From: Echinostoma caproni
Lineage: Eukaryota > Platyhelminthes > Trematoda > Plagiorchiida > Echinostomatidae
Length of the DNA: 10,497 nt
Assembly: GCA_900618425.1 (NCBI GenBank)
Contig: UZAN01000355.1
Location: forward strand, 1-10,497
Direction: 5' to 3'
The notes below the pieces were generated by a model. That model saw nothing but the letters and a program-made list of their open reading frames with translations, was not told where the DNA came from and did not search any database. A program made the position numbers and the translations under genes. The stretch's first letter is position 1. The number at the start of each line of letters is the position of its first letter. Shown here piece after piece: positions 1 through 8,242 of this stretch.

Positions 1-132
1 TGATATGAATGAGTTACAGTTATCCATGATCCCACAAGCGATGATAACTCTGTACTGGGTGCTCCATGGGGTCGATAAAATATTCTACCCACGGTTGTCT
101 TAATACTGAATGTCGAATAAGGAGAAAGGTTC

Positions 133-153
133 AGTGGCACCGCGGGTGCCACT
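133..153. repeat. perfect GC-rich hairpin (9-bp stem, 3-nt loop)
   Basis: The arms agtggcacc (133-141) and ggtgccact (145-153) are exact reverse complements around a gcg loop (142-144). The stem is notably richer in G and C than the DNA around it. It could be a protein-binding palindrome or the stem of a transcribed structure, or it may have no role. No T-run follows it, so it does not look like an intrinsic terminator, which would not be expected in a eukaryote anyway. Confidence 0.6.
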
Positions 154-653
154 TTGCAGTATATTTCCCGTATGTTACCACGAAATATTGTGTAAACGAG
201 CTACCTATCATACAAGTGGAAAGCAGTGACATTTTTTCTACTCTCAACTGAGTTAGACGGTTGTGTAAACATTTCACATTGTTACTCAGCTTCTCGGTAG
301 TCATTGGCGCCTTCCGGATTATAATCATTCATCTGTGAACCCGGTTTGTAGAAAATAGCTTCTTTTCACAGATAAACTGGCCAGTTTTTATTTTGGCTGA
401 TTAAGACGGTTGATTTATTGACACGATTACCGAAAACTCAAACTTGATGCATTCAGCCAGACCAAATCTGTTTTGTGATCTTTCGTTTAGTTCATCTTGC
501 AATAATCGACAACTGTGAGTTGTTTTTAACGAACAGCGAAAGGTCGAAACAGAGCGGTCGGCTTTCCGCACCAAACAAACAGACGATTCAGGAATTGTTT
601 GAATTGACCTGTGAGTTGTGATCACCCACTACCATCTGATACGGTTTACCAAT

Positions 654-686
654 GCACGAGCTGATTTGCTTTCAATCAGCACGTGC
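654..686. repeat. imperfect hairpin (12 bp with one A-A mismatch, 7-nt loop)
   Basis: The left arm is gcacg (654-658), a, gctgatt (660-666). The right arm is aatcagc (674-680), a, cgtgc (682-686). The two arms pair over 12 bases with a single A opposite A, leaving a 7-nt loop, tgctttc. No repeat family or RNA class is recognised. It is too short on its own to be a typical animal microRNA precursor. Confidence 0.5.
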
Positions 687-1272
687 CCTGGAAAACACTG
701 CCTACCGATCCCCTGCTTCTGTATGAAATTATCCAGAAACGTCAGCTGTAAAACCAGCCTTCTGTAATTGTAAAAGTGCTCAAAGCGAAGGGAGAAGCGG
801 CAGGTAACCGATTGTTATCATTGGCATTGTGGACTGAATTTATCAATCAGCCAAGGAATGACAGAGAATAATATGATTTGTGTTAGCCAGTGAATAAGTT
901 CGAATTTGATCTTACTGTTCGGGTGAAATACTGTTACTTCTTTCATCATTGTTATCATTATTAAGTATCTTGTCAAGTGTGCATTTCAACGTCAGAAATA
1001 TGTAGGCGATCGTATTTGACTCAAAGGAATCGGTTTCATTGGAGAGAAACTCGGTCTCAATGGAATTTACTCATTGGGTTATTTAGGGCTCAGACTGACT
1101 CCACGCATGCAATGAATCATGCTCACATTCACGTCTGGGCCTGGGCACGGCGTGACCGACTAATCGAATCATCTTGACGTGATTCGCTTCCTTACTCGAC
1201 TGACAGAGGTCAATTAACTCCGGGTTCGTTCATTCGTATATGTGACGCACACTCGATCAACGATCACAAACA

Positions 1273-1348
1273 TAACGTTCCCGGGTGGAACGGGGGTGTG
1301 TATGGCTGGGGGGTGGAGGAGAACAACCCACGTCACACCCCCACCCCG
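1273..1348. repeat. G-rich/C-rich island with inverted repeat, possible G-quadruplex
   Basis: Within AT-rich surroundings the plus strand carries runs of three, five and six G between about 1273 and 1315. A C-rich stretch, with runs of five and four C, follows at about 1334-1347. The arms gggggtgtg (1292-1300) and cacaccccc (1334-1342) are exact reverse complements, so a 9-bp stem around a 33-nt G-rich loop can form. The plus-strand G runs could instead fold as a G-quadruplex if the six-G run is split in two. Any regulatory role is speculation. No gene start was found next to it. Confidence 0.45.
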
Positions 1349-1730
1349 AAACATTCATTCTCGCTCGGTAACTCACTGAAAAAGTACTTTAATTTATTTA
1401 CGGGGTAGTGAGTTCATTCGGACTGGATGGGGTTTAGACAGACCCGGTTCAATCGGTGGCATTTGACGGTCTAAACACCAATCATCTTGTGGGATTCCAA
1501 AGTTGTGATTGGTTGAATTCATATGAAGTTGAATAGTTATAGATCATTCCTAGTCCAATACTGCGTAGATCCACCACCCTAAACAAACATTGCCTTCCCA
1601 TTGCTCTGCCATCATGGAGTGCTAAATTTTCAGAGGGTGCCATTCTAAGGCGTCCCTCTGCTTCTTTCAATACCTCAAATAGTTGTTTGGCAGATTTGAA
1701 GTTTGTAGGTCGATTGTGAAAAGTTCAGTA

Positions 1731-1754
1731 GCCTCGGTGGGATTCGAACCCACG
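1731..1754 (-). repeat. tRNA-like T-arm and acceptor 3' half (SINE or tRNA relic)
   Basis: Read on the minus strand this is a textbook tRNA T-arm. The stem gtggg/cccac is perfect, the 7-nt loop is ttcgaat, and the polymerase III B-box ggttcgaatcc is intact (1740-1750 on the plus strand). A sequence resembling a 3' acceptor strand, cgaggc, follows. The 5' half (acceptor strand, D-arm and A-box) is not visible upstream on the minus strand. Instead the sequence changes at about 1755 into the plus-strand reverse-transcriptase remnant. It is therefore not a functional tRNA gene. The likeliest readings are a truncated tRNA-derived SINE or a tRNA pseudogene fragment interrupted by a LINE insertion. 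Confidence 0.6.
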
Positions 1755-1764
1755 AAAACCCTCT

Positions 1765-2348
1765 CCAGTTTGCGTATACATCAAACAGTTTGACTTTCGA
1801 CGCTGTCACCTCTCTTATGCAATACGTTACCAAATCTCTAGACGCATCCGCAAAATTTCAGCCGTGTTTTGATTCACTTTTCATCGGCTTTCCCTCCTCT
1901 TCCTTCGCAAACTGGCATCATTTGCTGCCCCAGACATCTACTGGTGTGACTCAGTTACTTCTTCGTAAAAAGAACTCAACCTAATCGGTTGGGTATGAAA
2001 ACATGTAAGGCGCTCGTGATCCATTCGGGAGTGCTTTAGCTGCTCCAACTGGATCAGTGACCTGTCAGCGAGTATTTCAGTCCAATTATTCAAATGGGCT
2101 GACGACGTAGCCATTCGCCAGGTCATTTCTGTGTCTGTGGACTTTCGAAATTACCTCAGCAATCTATCGCATATCAGTGAATTTTGCACTCATTCTGAAC
2201 TGCCTCTTAAATTAGCCAAGTACGTCGAATGCATTTTACCCCCTCTTGATCCGTTTATCCCCGGGACCCCTCGGTCGTAAACACGGATGATCTAATTGGC
2301 GTAAATTGTGTACAGTATCTAGGAGTTACCATTGACATCATTGATTGA
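1765..2348 (+). mobile_element. decayed CR1/Jockey-type LINE reverse-transcriptase fragment
   Basis: This is a broken relic of the reverse-transcriptase domain of a non-LTR retrotransposon, the enzyme that copies element RNA into DNA at a nicked target. Conserved blocks lie in the right order but in different frames. Residues VCVYI (about 1768-1782) lead into FDAV (1796-1807), which is motif A with its catalytic Asp. A TSTGVTQ stretch (1934-1954) stands where motif B normally reads SGVPQG. WADDVAI (2095-2115) is motif C, the catalytic double Asp. VQYLGVTID (2310-2336) is the late block typical of Jockey-superfamily elements. Frame changes near 1790, between 1954 and 2050, and near 2280, plus in-frame stops at 2278 and 2346, show that it is dead. 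The endonuclease and the 3' end were not found. The family grouping is inferred from motif wording; CR1 versus another Jockey-group clade is not settled. Confidence 0.82.
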
Positions 2349-3466
2349 AATGCGGACATTTGTTCACGCAAAAGTCTATGCAAATACAAATACAAATTGG
2401 AATTTCAAATAAAACAGTGGAGATACACGAGCACGGTCTCTTCAGTTGAACACAATTTGTGGAGTATAGACTGGGGAATAGTGCGACATTAGTTGATCAC
2501 TTTTAATGTTTTTTGAGTGGTTCCATAGACTCTTTCCTGATCGTTCTAAATGTGTCGTCTACCTGTCTATACCAGATTCTTGGCATTGATGGTGTGATAC
2601 AATACATGCTTTCATTAAAATTTTTCAAGTACAGTCCACTCGCTCCATGAATTCATCAGACTTCAGGGCTTGGTTAATACAATAAATAAGCGATCGATTG
2701 GGCATGAAAAGAAATTCTCTTTTGAGTTTAATAATTGTGACAATTGCATTTGGAGTTTCAATAACCGAAATTAGCGTTTCGCCTCCTCTATCGATTGACA
2801 AGAGCTAGAGCATTGTCCTCATCCTCCATTGTCCGTTTTCAATAGTTGCACTGAATCACCTCAAAAATGGGATGGTGGTAAGATGCATCAAAATACATGG
2901 TTCTCACGGTTTTGGTACGTGATGTGATCCGGTGTTCGTGACAGACAAACATTAGCCCCTCTAGTGCAAGATGATCACTCTGTCGCGTCAAACCAGCAAT
3001 CAGACAGAACACATTCAGCGAAATTTCGCGAACGTTGTAAAATACTTGTGAAAGCATTCTGGAGTCCACACGTTCTACAGTTGGGCACGAGGCATACAGC
3101 AAAACATTCGCATTTTCCAAATTTTTAATTTCCAATCCCCTTGCGTAAGATAAAGCACTTCACGTGAAACTGGATTCTGATAAAACCAATAGGGCATAGA
3201 TGCGCATGTGAAGATGAAAGTGCATCGACTGCTGGTAGAATTTGCATTTTTGCTGTCCTTATAGTCATATTACTATTATAAATAACATTTTCCCAATTGC
3301 AGACTTATGTTACTTTTTGTGGAAGCTTCGAATGAAATGATCATGCTATAATTCTATTTCGGTGGTTAGTTCTTGGTCACATATGCATACTCCTTTACCT
3401 TAAAAGAATTTTTCAAAGCCAAATCATGCTTTTTCGGACTCGTGTGCAGCAGCTACTATTTTTTCT
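2349..3466. other. AT-rich DNA, no recognised gene
   Basis: After the LINE relic the same frame continues open to about 2491, but nothing in it matches reverse-transcriptase C-terminal sequence that I recognise. A short A-rich run with repeated caaata lies near 2380. The only frame of interest is the minus-strand one at 2839-3139, listed separately. The rest is stop-rich in all frames. Confidence 0.45.
2860..3139 (-). other. possible internal exon of an unknown gene (unproven)
   Basis: A minus-strand frame runs open from about 3150 down to a stop at 2839-2841, about 98 codons from the first in-frame TTG. The translation has an ordinary mixed composition and no low-complexity bias. Examples are NVLLYASCPTVERVDSR and SDHLALEGLMFVCHEHR. 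A splice-acceptor-like AG lies just before 3139 (cgcaag followed by gggattgg), and a donor-like gag/gtgatt lies at 2860/2859. Together they would bound a 280-bp exon. The polypyrimidine tract before the acceptor is weak, and frames of this length are expected by chance in a 10-kb window. I do not recognise the protein, so this is a candidate only. Confidence 0.18.
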
Positions 3467-3566
3467 TCGCACCTGGGACTTAAACCGAATACCTTCAAGT
3501 TGTGAGTTTAATCCGGAGCGTCTAAAGTACGCGGTCAATGCTCCTCAGTTGCGTACGGGCTGATTT
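3467..3566 (-). repeat. degenerate tRNA-derived SINE-like element
   Basis: Read on the minus strand, this carries a B-box-like ggtttaagtcc (3476-3486) within a partly paired T-arm. Upstream on that strand is an exact anticodon-arm-like hairpin: stem gcgt/acgc (3529-3532 and 3518-3521) around a 7-nt loop (3522-3528). The stretch from about 3533 to 3560 could be a decayed D-arm with A-box. The spacer between the anticodon-like arm and the T-arm is longer than usual even for a Ser or Leu type tRNA. A functional tRNA is therefore unlikely, and a tRNA-derived SINE head is the better reading. The boundaries are approximate, and no poly-A tail or target duplication was identified. Confidence 0.45.
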
Positions 3567-4317
3567 AGAATGAAGTTGATACGACTCCACAGACACGTGG
3601 ACCGGGAATTCTCGTGGACAAAAACGAGAACAATGTGTAGAACATTCTCCTAAACATCAATTGTTTCCTTTAACAACTGCCAAACGTTTTCATTTTTAAT
3701 ATCTTTTATCATCAAAGTAAGAATCGGCAATTCACCTTATAAAAAGCATTCCAACGCAAAATGAAGCGTAACAAACACCTCAAAACATTGCTAATCTACA
3801 AACTATTGTTGATAATTAATGTTTGCAGTTAATCCATTTTTGACCTCACTCAGCTGAATTTGCTTCGATTTCTTATCAAGGTTTTACGTGCAATCATAAA
3901 CGGGTTTAATACAATAGACACAAACGCTCAGCACAAAGACCGCACATAAAAGTGTGATCAACGCACATCGCAAAAGGTTTTATTCATTTAAATAAGCATT
4001 TAGTGCATGTTTGTTGATTTGCCTTAGGTGTGTTCCATTGTTACCTCATCACATCTGGCGTATCTGATCATATTAGAACACTTTTACAACCAGCTGTAAG
4101 GAATGATACATATCCAAGTAAAAAAAGCAGAAACTGACCCACCGAATGACTTTTATTGGAAATTGCACTGGTTAAGCGGGGAAAGTAGATAAATTATTGT
4201 CCCCAAATTCCTGTCTGAAGCATCTTTCAGCATTTCGCTTCCTAACTTTTTCCTTGCCCTTGCAATATGTTGAATGATCGTTTCCCGTTCGTGTTGGCTG
4301 AATTTCCTATTTAAATA
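3567..4317. other. AT-rich DNA, nothing recognised
   Basis: All frames are interrupted often, and none of 60 codons or more is present. A small 7-bp hairpin, ttctcgt/acgagaa, lies at 3609-3630. Neither protein motifs nor tRNA-like boxes were seen. Confidence 0.45.
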
Positions 4318-4646
4318 TTTAATAAAAGGAAGTTAAAAAATCCAGAAAAGGTTTTGAATAACAAAACGTTGTTGAGAAAGAAGTTATGCATTGCCCAAAA
4401 TTTCTAATTACCCCTACGATTCTTATCTTCCTGGCGAAGAACACCCAAAGTGTCCCAAACGTTGGGCAATACATAAATTCTGTTGAAAGCATTGTGTTAT
4501 TCCTGAGCTTTGCTTAATTTTACTCAAATGTCTAACATAACGTGAAAGTTCTTCCTCCGCATTCGTACAGGGTGGGATACCGATGTTATAAAAAGGAAGT
4601 TAAATGAATTCGATTTGAAAAAATAAAAGGCAATGACAAAACAAGT
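4318..4646 (+). repeat. pair of imperfect direct repeats around aaaaggaagttaaa
   Basis: The 14-bp word aaaaggaagttaaa occurs exactly at 4324-4337 and at 4591-4604. The similarity continues loosely downstream of each copy: another a-rich aaaagg follows, then a related aa(t)acaaaac stretch near 4360-4370 and near 4635-4642. The copies could be remnants of one short dispersed element, and the second lies inside the fold-back at 4559-4684. The flanking similarity is weak and the sequence is A-rich, so some of it may be coincidence. Confidence 0.3.
4384..4476. repeat. 93-bp interval bounded by 15-bp inverted repeats (MITE-like)
   Basis: The arm ttatgcattgcccaa (4384-4398) and the arm ttgggcaatacataa (4462-4476) are reverse complements at 14 of 15 positions. 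The interior has no coding capacity and holds small secondary hairpins such as acac/gtgt. This is the form of a very short MITE-like element, or of a transcribed stem-loop with a branched head. I could not identify a target-site duplication at the ends, so transposon origin is not shown. Confidence 0.4.
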
Positions 4647-4684
4647 CCATACTTCGATTCCTTTTATTTTCAAATCAACGAATG
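4559..4684. repeat. fold-back element, about 125 bp, with long imperfect arms
   Basis: The inner arms are gatttgaaaaaataaaagg (4612-4630) and ccttttattttcaaatc (4660-4676). They are reverse complements over 17 bases apart from two extra A in the left arm, around a 29-nt loop. Outside them cattcgt (4559-4565) and acgaatg (4678-4684) are exact reverse complements. Beyond these the words ggtggga (4571-4577) and tcccacc (4696-4702) also match in inverted order. The outer matches are offset by insertions in the left arm. The whole looks like an eroded long inverted repeat, as in fold-back MITEs, or like the stem of a hairpin RNA. Confidence 0.5.
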
Positions 4685-4727
4685 ACCTTTGTCCTTCCCA
4701 CCGATTGCACATTGGATGATCTGTTTA

Positions 4728-5079
4728 TTAGGGTGACTGATATCAACCAAGGGGGTGGTGGAACATGTGAATTTAGGGAAATTAGGCGTTAGTGATGATG
4801 CAATCTGAAGTTCTGAACCCCGTTGCCATTTTGATGTTCATTTAGGGTGGTGACTGCATTTTAATCAGAAATCAAGGCTAATGAGCACTGTCTTTTGCGG
4901 TTGATTTTTACAGCATCATCCAGAAAACTGGCACATACCAGAATTCAAGATAATAATAATATGATCATTACACTGTTATGTATGGTAAGAATACTATCGC
5001 AGTGATGGTGGATAGCTAGGTATAGCATAACGTACCAAAACCTATATGTGAGAAACAGAAAATAACTCTCAAGACCGGA
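4728..5079. other. AT-rich DNA, nothing recognised
   Basis: No frame with motif content was seen. A short taa-type run near 4950-4961 is too brief to call a microsatellite. Confidence 0.4.
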
Positions 5080-5547
5080 TCATAACAACATATTCTGTTC
5101 ACTGGTTTGAACAGTCGAGACTTGATGTCAACTTCCATCGCGAGATGTTTGTGCCAGCAATCGGTCACCGGAAAGATCACCAGTGTGAGATGAAGGGAGC
5201 AGGATAGAAGAGTCCGACGCAGACAAGCGAGGAAGGTATACTGTGAGCGGTTCAAGCCGAAGTACACGGCGATATGATATAAGTAATAATCGGAATGCTA
5301 GTCCTAAGTCACAGATGAACTCAAAATGAAGTTGGGTGGTAGCAAACAGGCACCAAGGCAGTAAGATGGAGTAGAAACGAAGATCCCAGGATGCTGGATG
5401 AAATTGTTCAGACATAACAAAGTTAAGTACACAACTAGCGAGATTAACATGAGTTTGCGCACAAACAGAAGGAGGGATATTAACAATTTAAAGCGCCGCA
5501 ATCACAAAGCCGAATGAGGCGAGATGTGGAATAATCAAGAAAGATGG
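5080..5547 (-). other. interrupted open frame of unknown origin
   Basis: On the minus strand one frame covers 156 codons from 5547 down to the stop at 5080-5082, with only two internal stops (TAA at 5488-5490 and TGA at 5128-5130). The translation includes SEQFHPASWDLRFYSILLPW and SILLPSSHTGDLSGDRLLAQ. Overlapping minus-strand frames (5304-5501 and 5016-5267) are also open, so the openness is not specific to one frame. I do not recognise the product. It may be a decayed repeat-encoded protein or chance. A frame this long with two stops is not strongly unexpected in 10 kb of six-frame sequence. Confidence 0.2.
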
Positions 5548-8242
5548 TTACCTAAGTTTGGTCACAGTGAAAACCGTCAAAGGTACCATTTTGCCCTCCG
5601 GCTGACGTTCTGCAATGTGTAGCAACTCCTCCTTAATGACGCATCTGACGGACCTTGTTTGGTTAATCTTCTAACAACTGCGTAAAAATACCAGCTAATC
5701 CAAAAAGTCATTGATGTGAGGAAACTTGTAACACACCACAGAGTCTGGTTAAGGGCGTAGTATTCTTCCGAAAATCTATGAGTGATAGATGATAGCTAAG
5801 CAACCAGATGCTACTTTTCTCAATGACATTTGGCTTATCCTGAAACGCCAAATAACCTTTCGGTAATTTGAGGGCTGATCACTAAAGGACCACCATGGTA
5901 GTGACAATGTACTACTGTCAGTCACATTATTGAGTGGCATCATTACATTTGGGTTTTCTCTGGAACCAACCGAAGGGCAACAGTTTCCTACCAACTGTAC
6001 AAGTAGCTGTCTTTTTTACTGTGAAACTTTATGAAGTGAATCAATTCTATTCTTTAGCAAAGAGCCTGCAATTGAATGTTTTCATTCGTTTCGCGCAATA
6101 TGAAGGTTATATAACCGAACGCCAAAACACATAGCAAACGTTTAACTTCGTATAAACAATCCCAATCACTCAGTCCATCGGCATTCAATTGCGGTGTACA
6201 ACCAATCTGCAATATGCATTTTAGCCGTCAGTGGTTCACGTGGAAGGTGTAATTTAATTAAAAATAGAGTTATGGCTTTCGATGTGTATGTGTTTTATTA
6301 GCACCGTAATGTACCATCAGTTTTGAAGAAGGTGTAGTTCCTGGCAAGGTGTCAGAGGTTTTAGATGTGATCGTTCTCTTATTAATCTATGTGAGGAACT
6401 ATTTTCCTTCCAATTGATTTACCCGTTTTTTTATAGAATAAGGGTTATTAATTTATAGTATCAGGCTTGGATTAACCCATTCGATTGTTCAGAGACACCA
6501 GGCATTCTAAATGGTCTTCGTTGTGGGTTTCACTCCATGGGAGATTGTTAATTCTCCACTGTTTGTATGCATTCAAATGCGATGGAAATGTTTGTGATAA
6601 TATTGGGATGCAATTTTATCATAAGCTGACGCGGGCTTTGTGGGACCCGAAATGTATTTTACGATGACAATCTGCCCTTTTTTTTAATAAAGAAGCCTTG
6701 GTAAGACTACCATATCCGATATTTTACCAGATTAAACAATCTTGTTGAATTACCTTGCCGCAAAAAGACGCCGAGTTTTTGCCACAGAAAACAACACAAG
6801 TTGCCTCCGGGGGCTTGCAGTAGAATCAATTTAGAGGGATTACGCCAAATTCAAATGACAATGTAAGCCGAGTAGGCAGGTGCGACTGTTCACTCTTGAT
6901 TTGTGTAATCAATGGAGAAACTATGCGACCTGCATACGGGTCTAGAATAGTGGTTGCCTTTTTCAGTCTAGAACCTCGTACAGAAGTTATGTTTATCTTC
7001 ATAAAAAGTACTACAAAGGTGAATTTATTTATGTCAAATCGTGAATAAAATGAGATTTTAAAACTATGATGAAAGGACATAACAAGTGACACCATGTAAA
7101 GTTTGTCACCGAGCGCTAACCGATCCCTATGCTTTAAGGCTACTATTGCTACTACTACCGCTAACTAAACTAAAACGATTTATTTGAAGATTACAAAATA
7201 ACCGTAGTGTTCTATTAAGTAGCAAAATTACATTGTCTACATGAAAACTGAGTTGATATTAAATGCATATTCGTCCTGATCACAAAATGTAACCGAAGTC
7301 CGTTCGAACAATTTGGACGGATGTGAGTGACAAACGGTGTTGTAGTTTGTTTTACTGGAGACTATTTATTTATTCATTTGGATGTACCCTACTTAACTTT
7401 AGAATAGTTTTATTTCACATATTACGAAACTGCGGTATTATGCTGTTCTTCTGTAACAAGTACTCTTGATAATAAACTCCATATATCAATCGATAAAAAA
7501 TTGCAAACTGACAAGATGTGCTCTAACTTGTTGATAGCTGCAGTACGAAACCTGAACAGTCCGTTTTCTCATCTGCAGTACAATTCAAACATGGTAATAC
7601 GTGATAAAATTGCATTATTTTACGAATGATGTTACTTCTTTCAACTATTGGCAAATAAAAATAATGGAAAAAATAAATCCATGGGAAAATGGCCGTCGCA
7701 TTTGGTCACCTCACTAACATATCGCAATTTTTTCATCATAACTCTACCGAAAAACTACGCGAAAATTTGCGTCCAACGAACTAGTGTATTTTTGGAATAA
7801 TCCATTTGTGGGAAGATTTGTCAATTTGGGTCCGTTTAAGGAAGCACGGGAACGGATGTTTTCTATTTTTCTTTCAACCAATTTAGAAACTGATGTGTGG
7901 GTGCGCAAGTTGATAGTCGCATTCGGTCCTCTCGTGAATGTGGTTATCGGAGGACTGGGGCTATCGCAACTCTTCCCTTGGTATTCAAAACCAGGTTATG
8001 GATCACCTTCGTTCAATGTTAAAAATATCAATACCCCAAGCTCTAAAATCGAGAGGATGCACGTTTTGCCTAGTTTGATAGTGATGAGGGATTGAGTTGC
8101 ATCCACGGATATCTTCTACGATAAAAGTTTACATTCCTAATCAATTTATTATAAGTTTTCTTCTCAAAAACATCCGGTTCTTTCTTTAAACCTGTACTCT
8201 GAAATTTCGTTTGTCTGAAACCGTGACAGACATTTTGTAATC
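5548..8242. other. long AT-rich stretch without a supported gene
   Basis: Short frames occur at 5776-5994 minus, 5934-6134 plus, 6485-6667 plus, 6826-7095 minus and 7784-8095 plus. None resembles a family I know. The longest (7784-8095, 103 codons) starts with GTG rather than ATG. It is preceded by a weak acceptor-like ctag at 7781-7784 and has a donor-like cag/gttatg near 7993, so a short exon cannot be excluded. A 7-bp hairpin atttggc/gccaaat lies at 5828-5853. No repeat family was recognised. Intergenic or intronic DNA is the simplest reading. Confidence 0.45.

Larger units (their letters stand above)
1..1730. other. AT-rich DNA with no recognisable gene
   Basis: No frame here reads as a protein I recognise. 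The short open frames (66-251 plus, 131-328 minus, 401-625 minus, 977-1177 plus, 1482-1670 minus) are 61 to 74 codons long. The first two overlap on opposite strands. None shows a family motif, a signal peptide or a convincing pair of splice sites. The stretch contains two compact hairpins and a G-rich/C-rich island, listed separately. The best reading is intergenic or intronic sequence of a eukaryote. Unannotated short exons or untranslated regions cannot be excluded without transcript data. Confidence 0.5.

Noticed and set aside
66..328. Overlapping plus (66-251) and minus (131-328) open frames of 61 and 65 codons
   Set aside because: Short, mutually overlapping on opposite strands, no motifs, and the shared interval contains a palindrome. 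Expected by chance.
331..373. 9-bp inverted repeat atctgtgaa/ttcacagat with a 25-nt loop
   Set aside because: Exact, but AT-rich with a wide loop and no further pairing. Not distinguishable from chance.
1731..1754. A functional tRNA gene
   Set aside because: Only the T-arm and acceptor 3' half are visible. No D-arm, anticodon arm or matching 5' acceptor strand was found.
4940..4965. Microsatellite-like ataataata run, and a similar ctact-rich run near 7141-7160
   Set aside because: Only a few imperfect units each, below what I would call a tandem repeat.
7538..7581. Direct repeat of ctgcagtac at 7538-7546 and 7573-7581
   Set aside because: Nine bases only, no extension on either side. Consistent with chance in a 10-kb window.
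7784..8095. The longest stop-free frame in the window, 103 codons on the plus strand
   Set aside because: Starts at GTG, matches no family I know, and one or two frames of this length are expected in 10 kb of this composition. Kept only as a remark in the stretch description.
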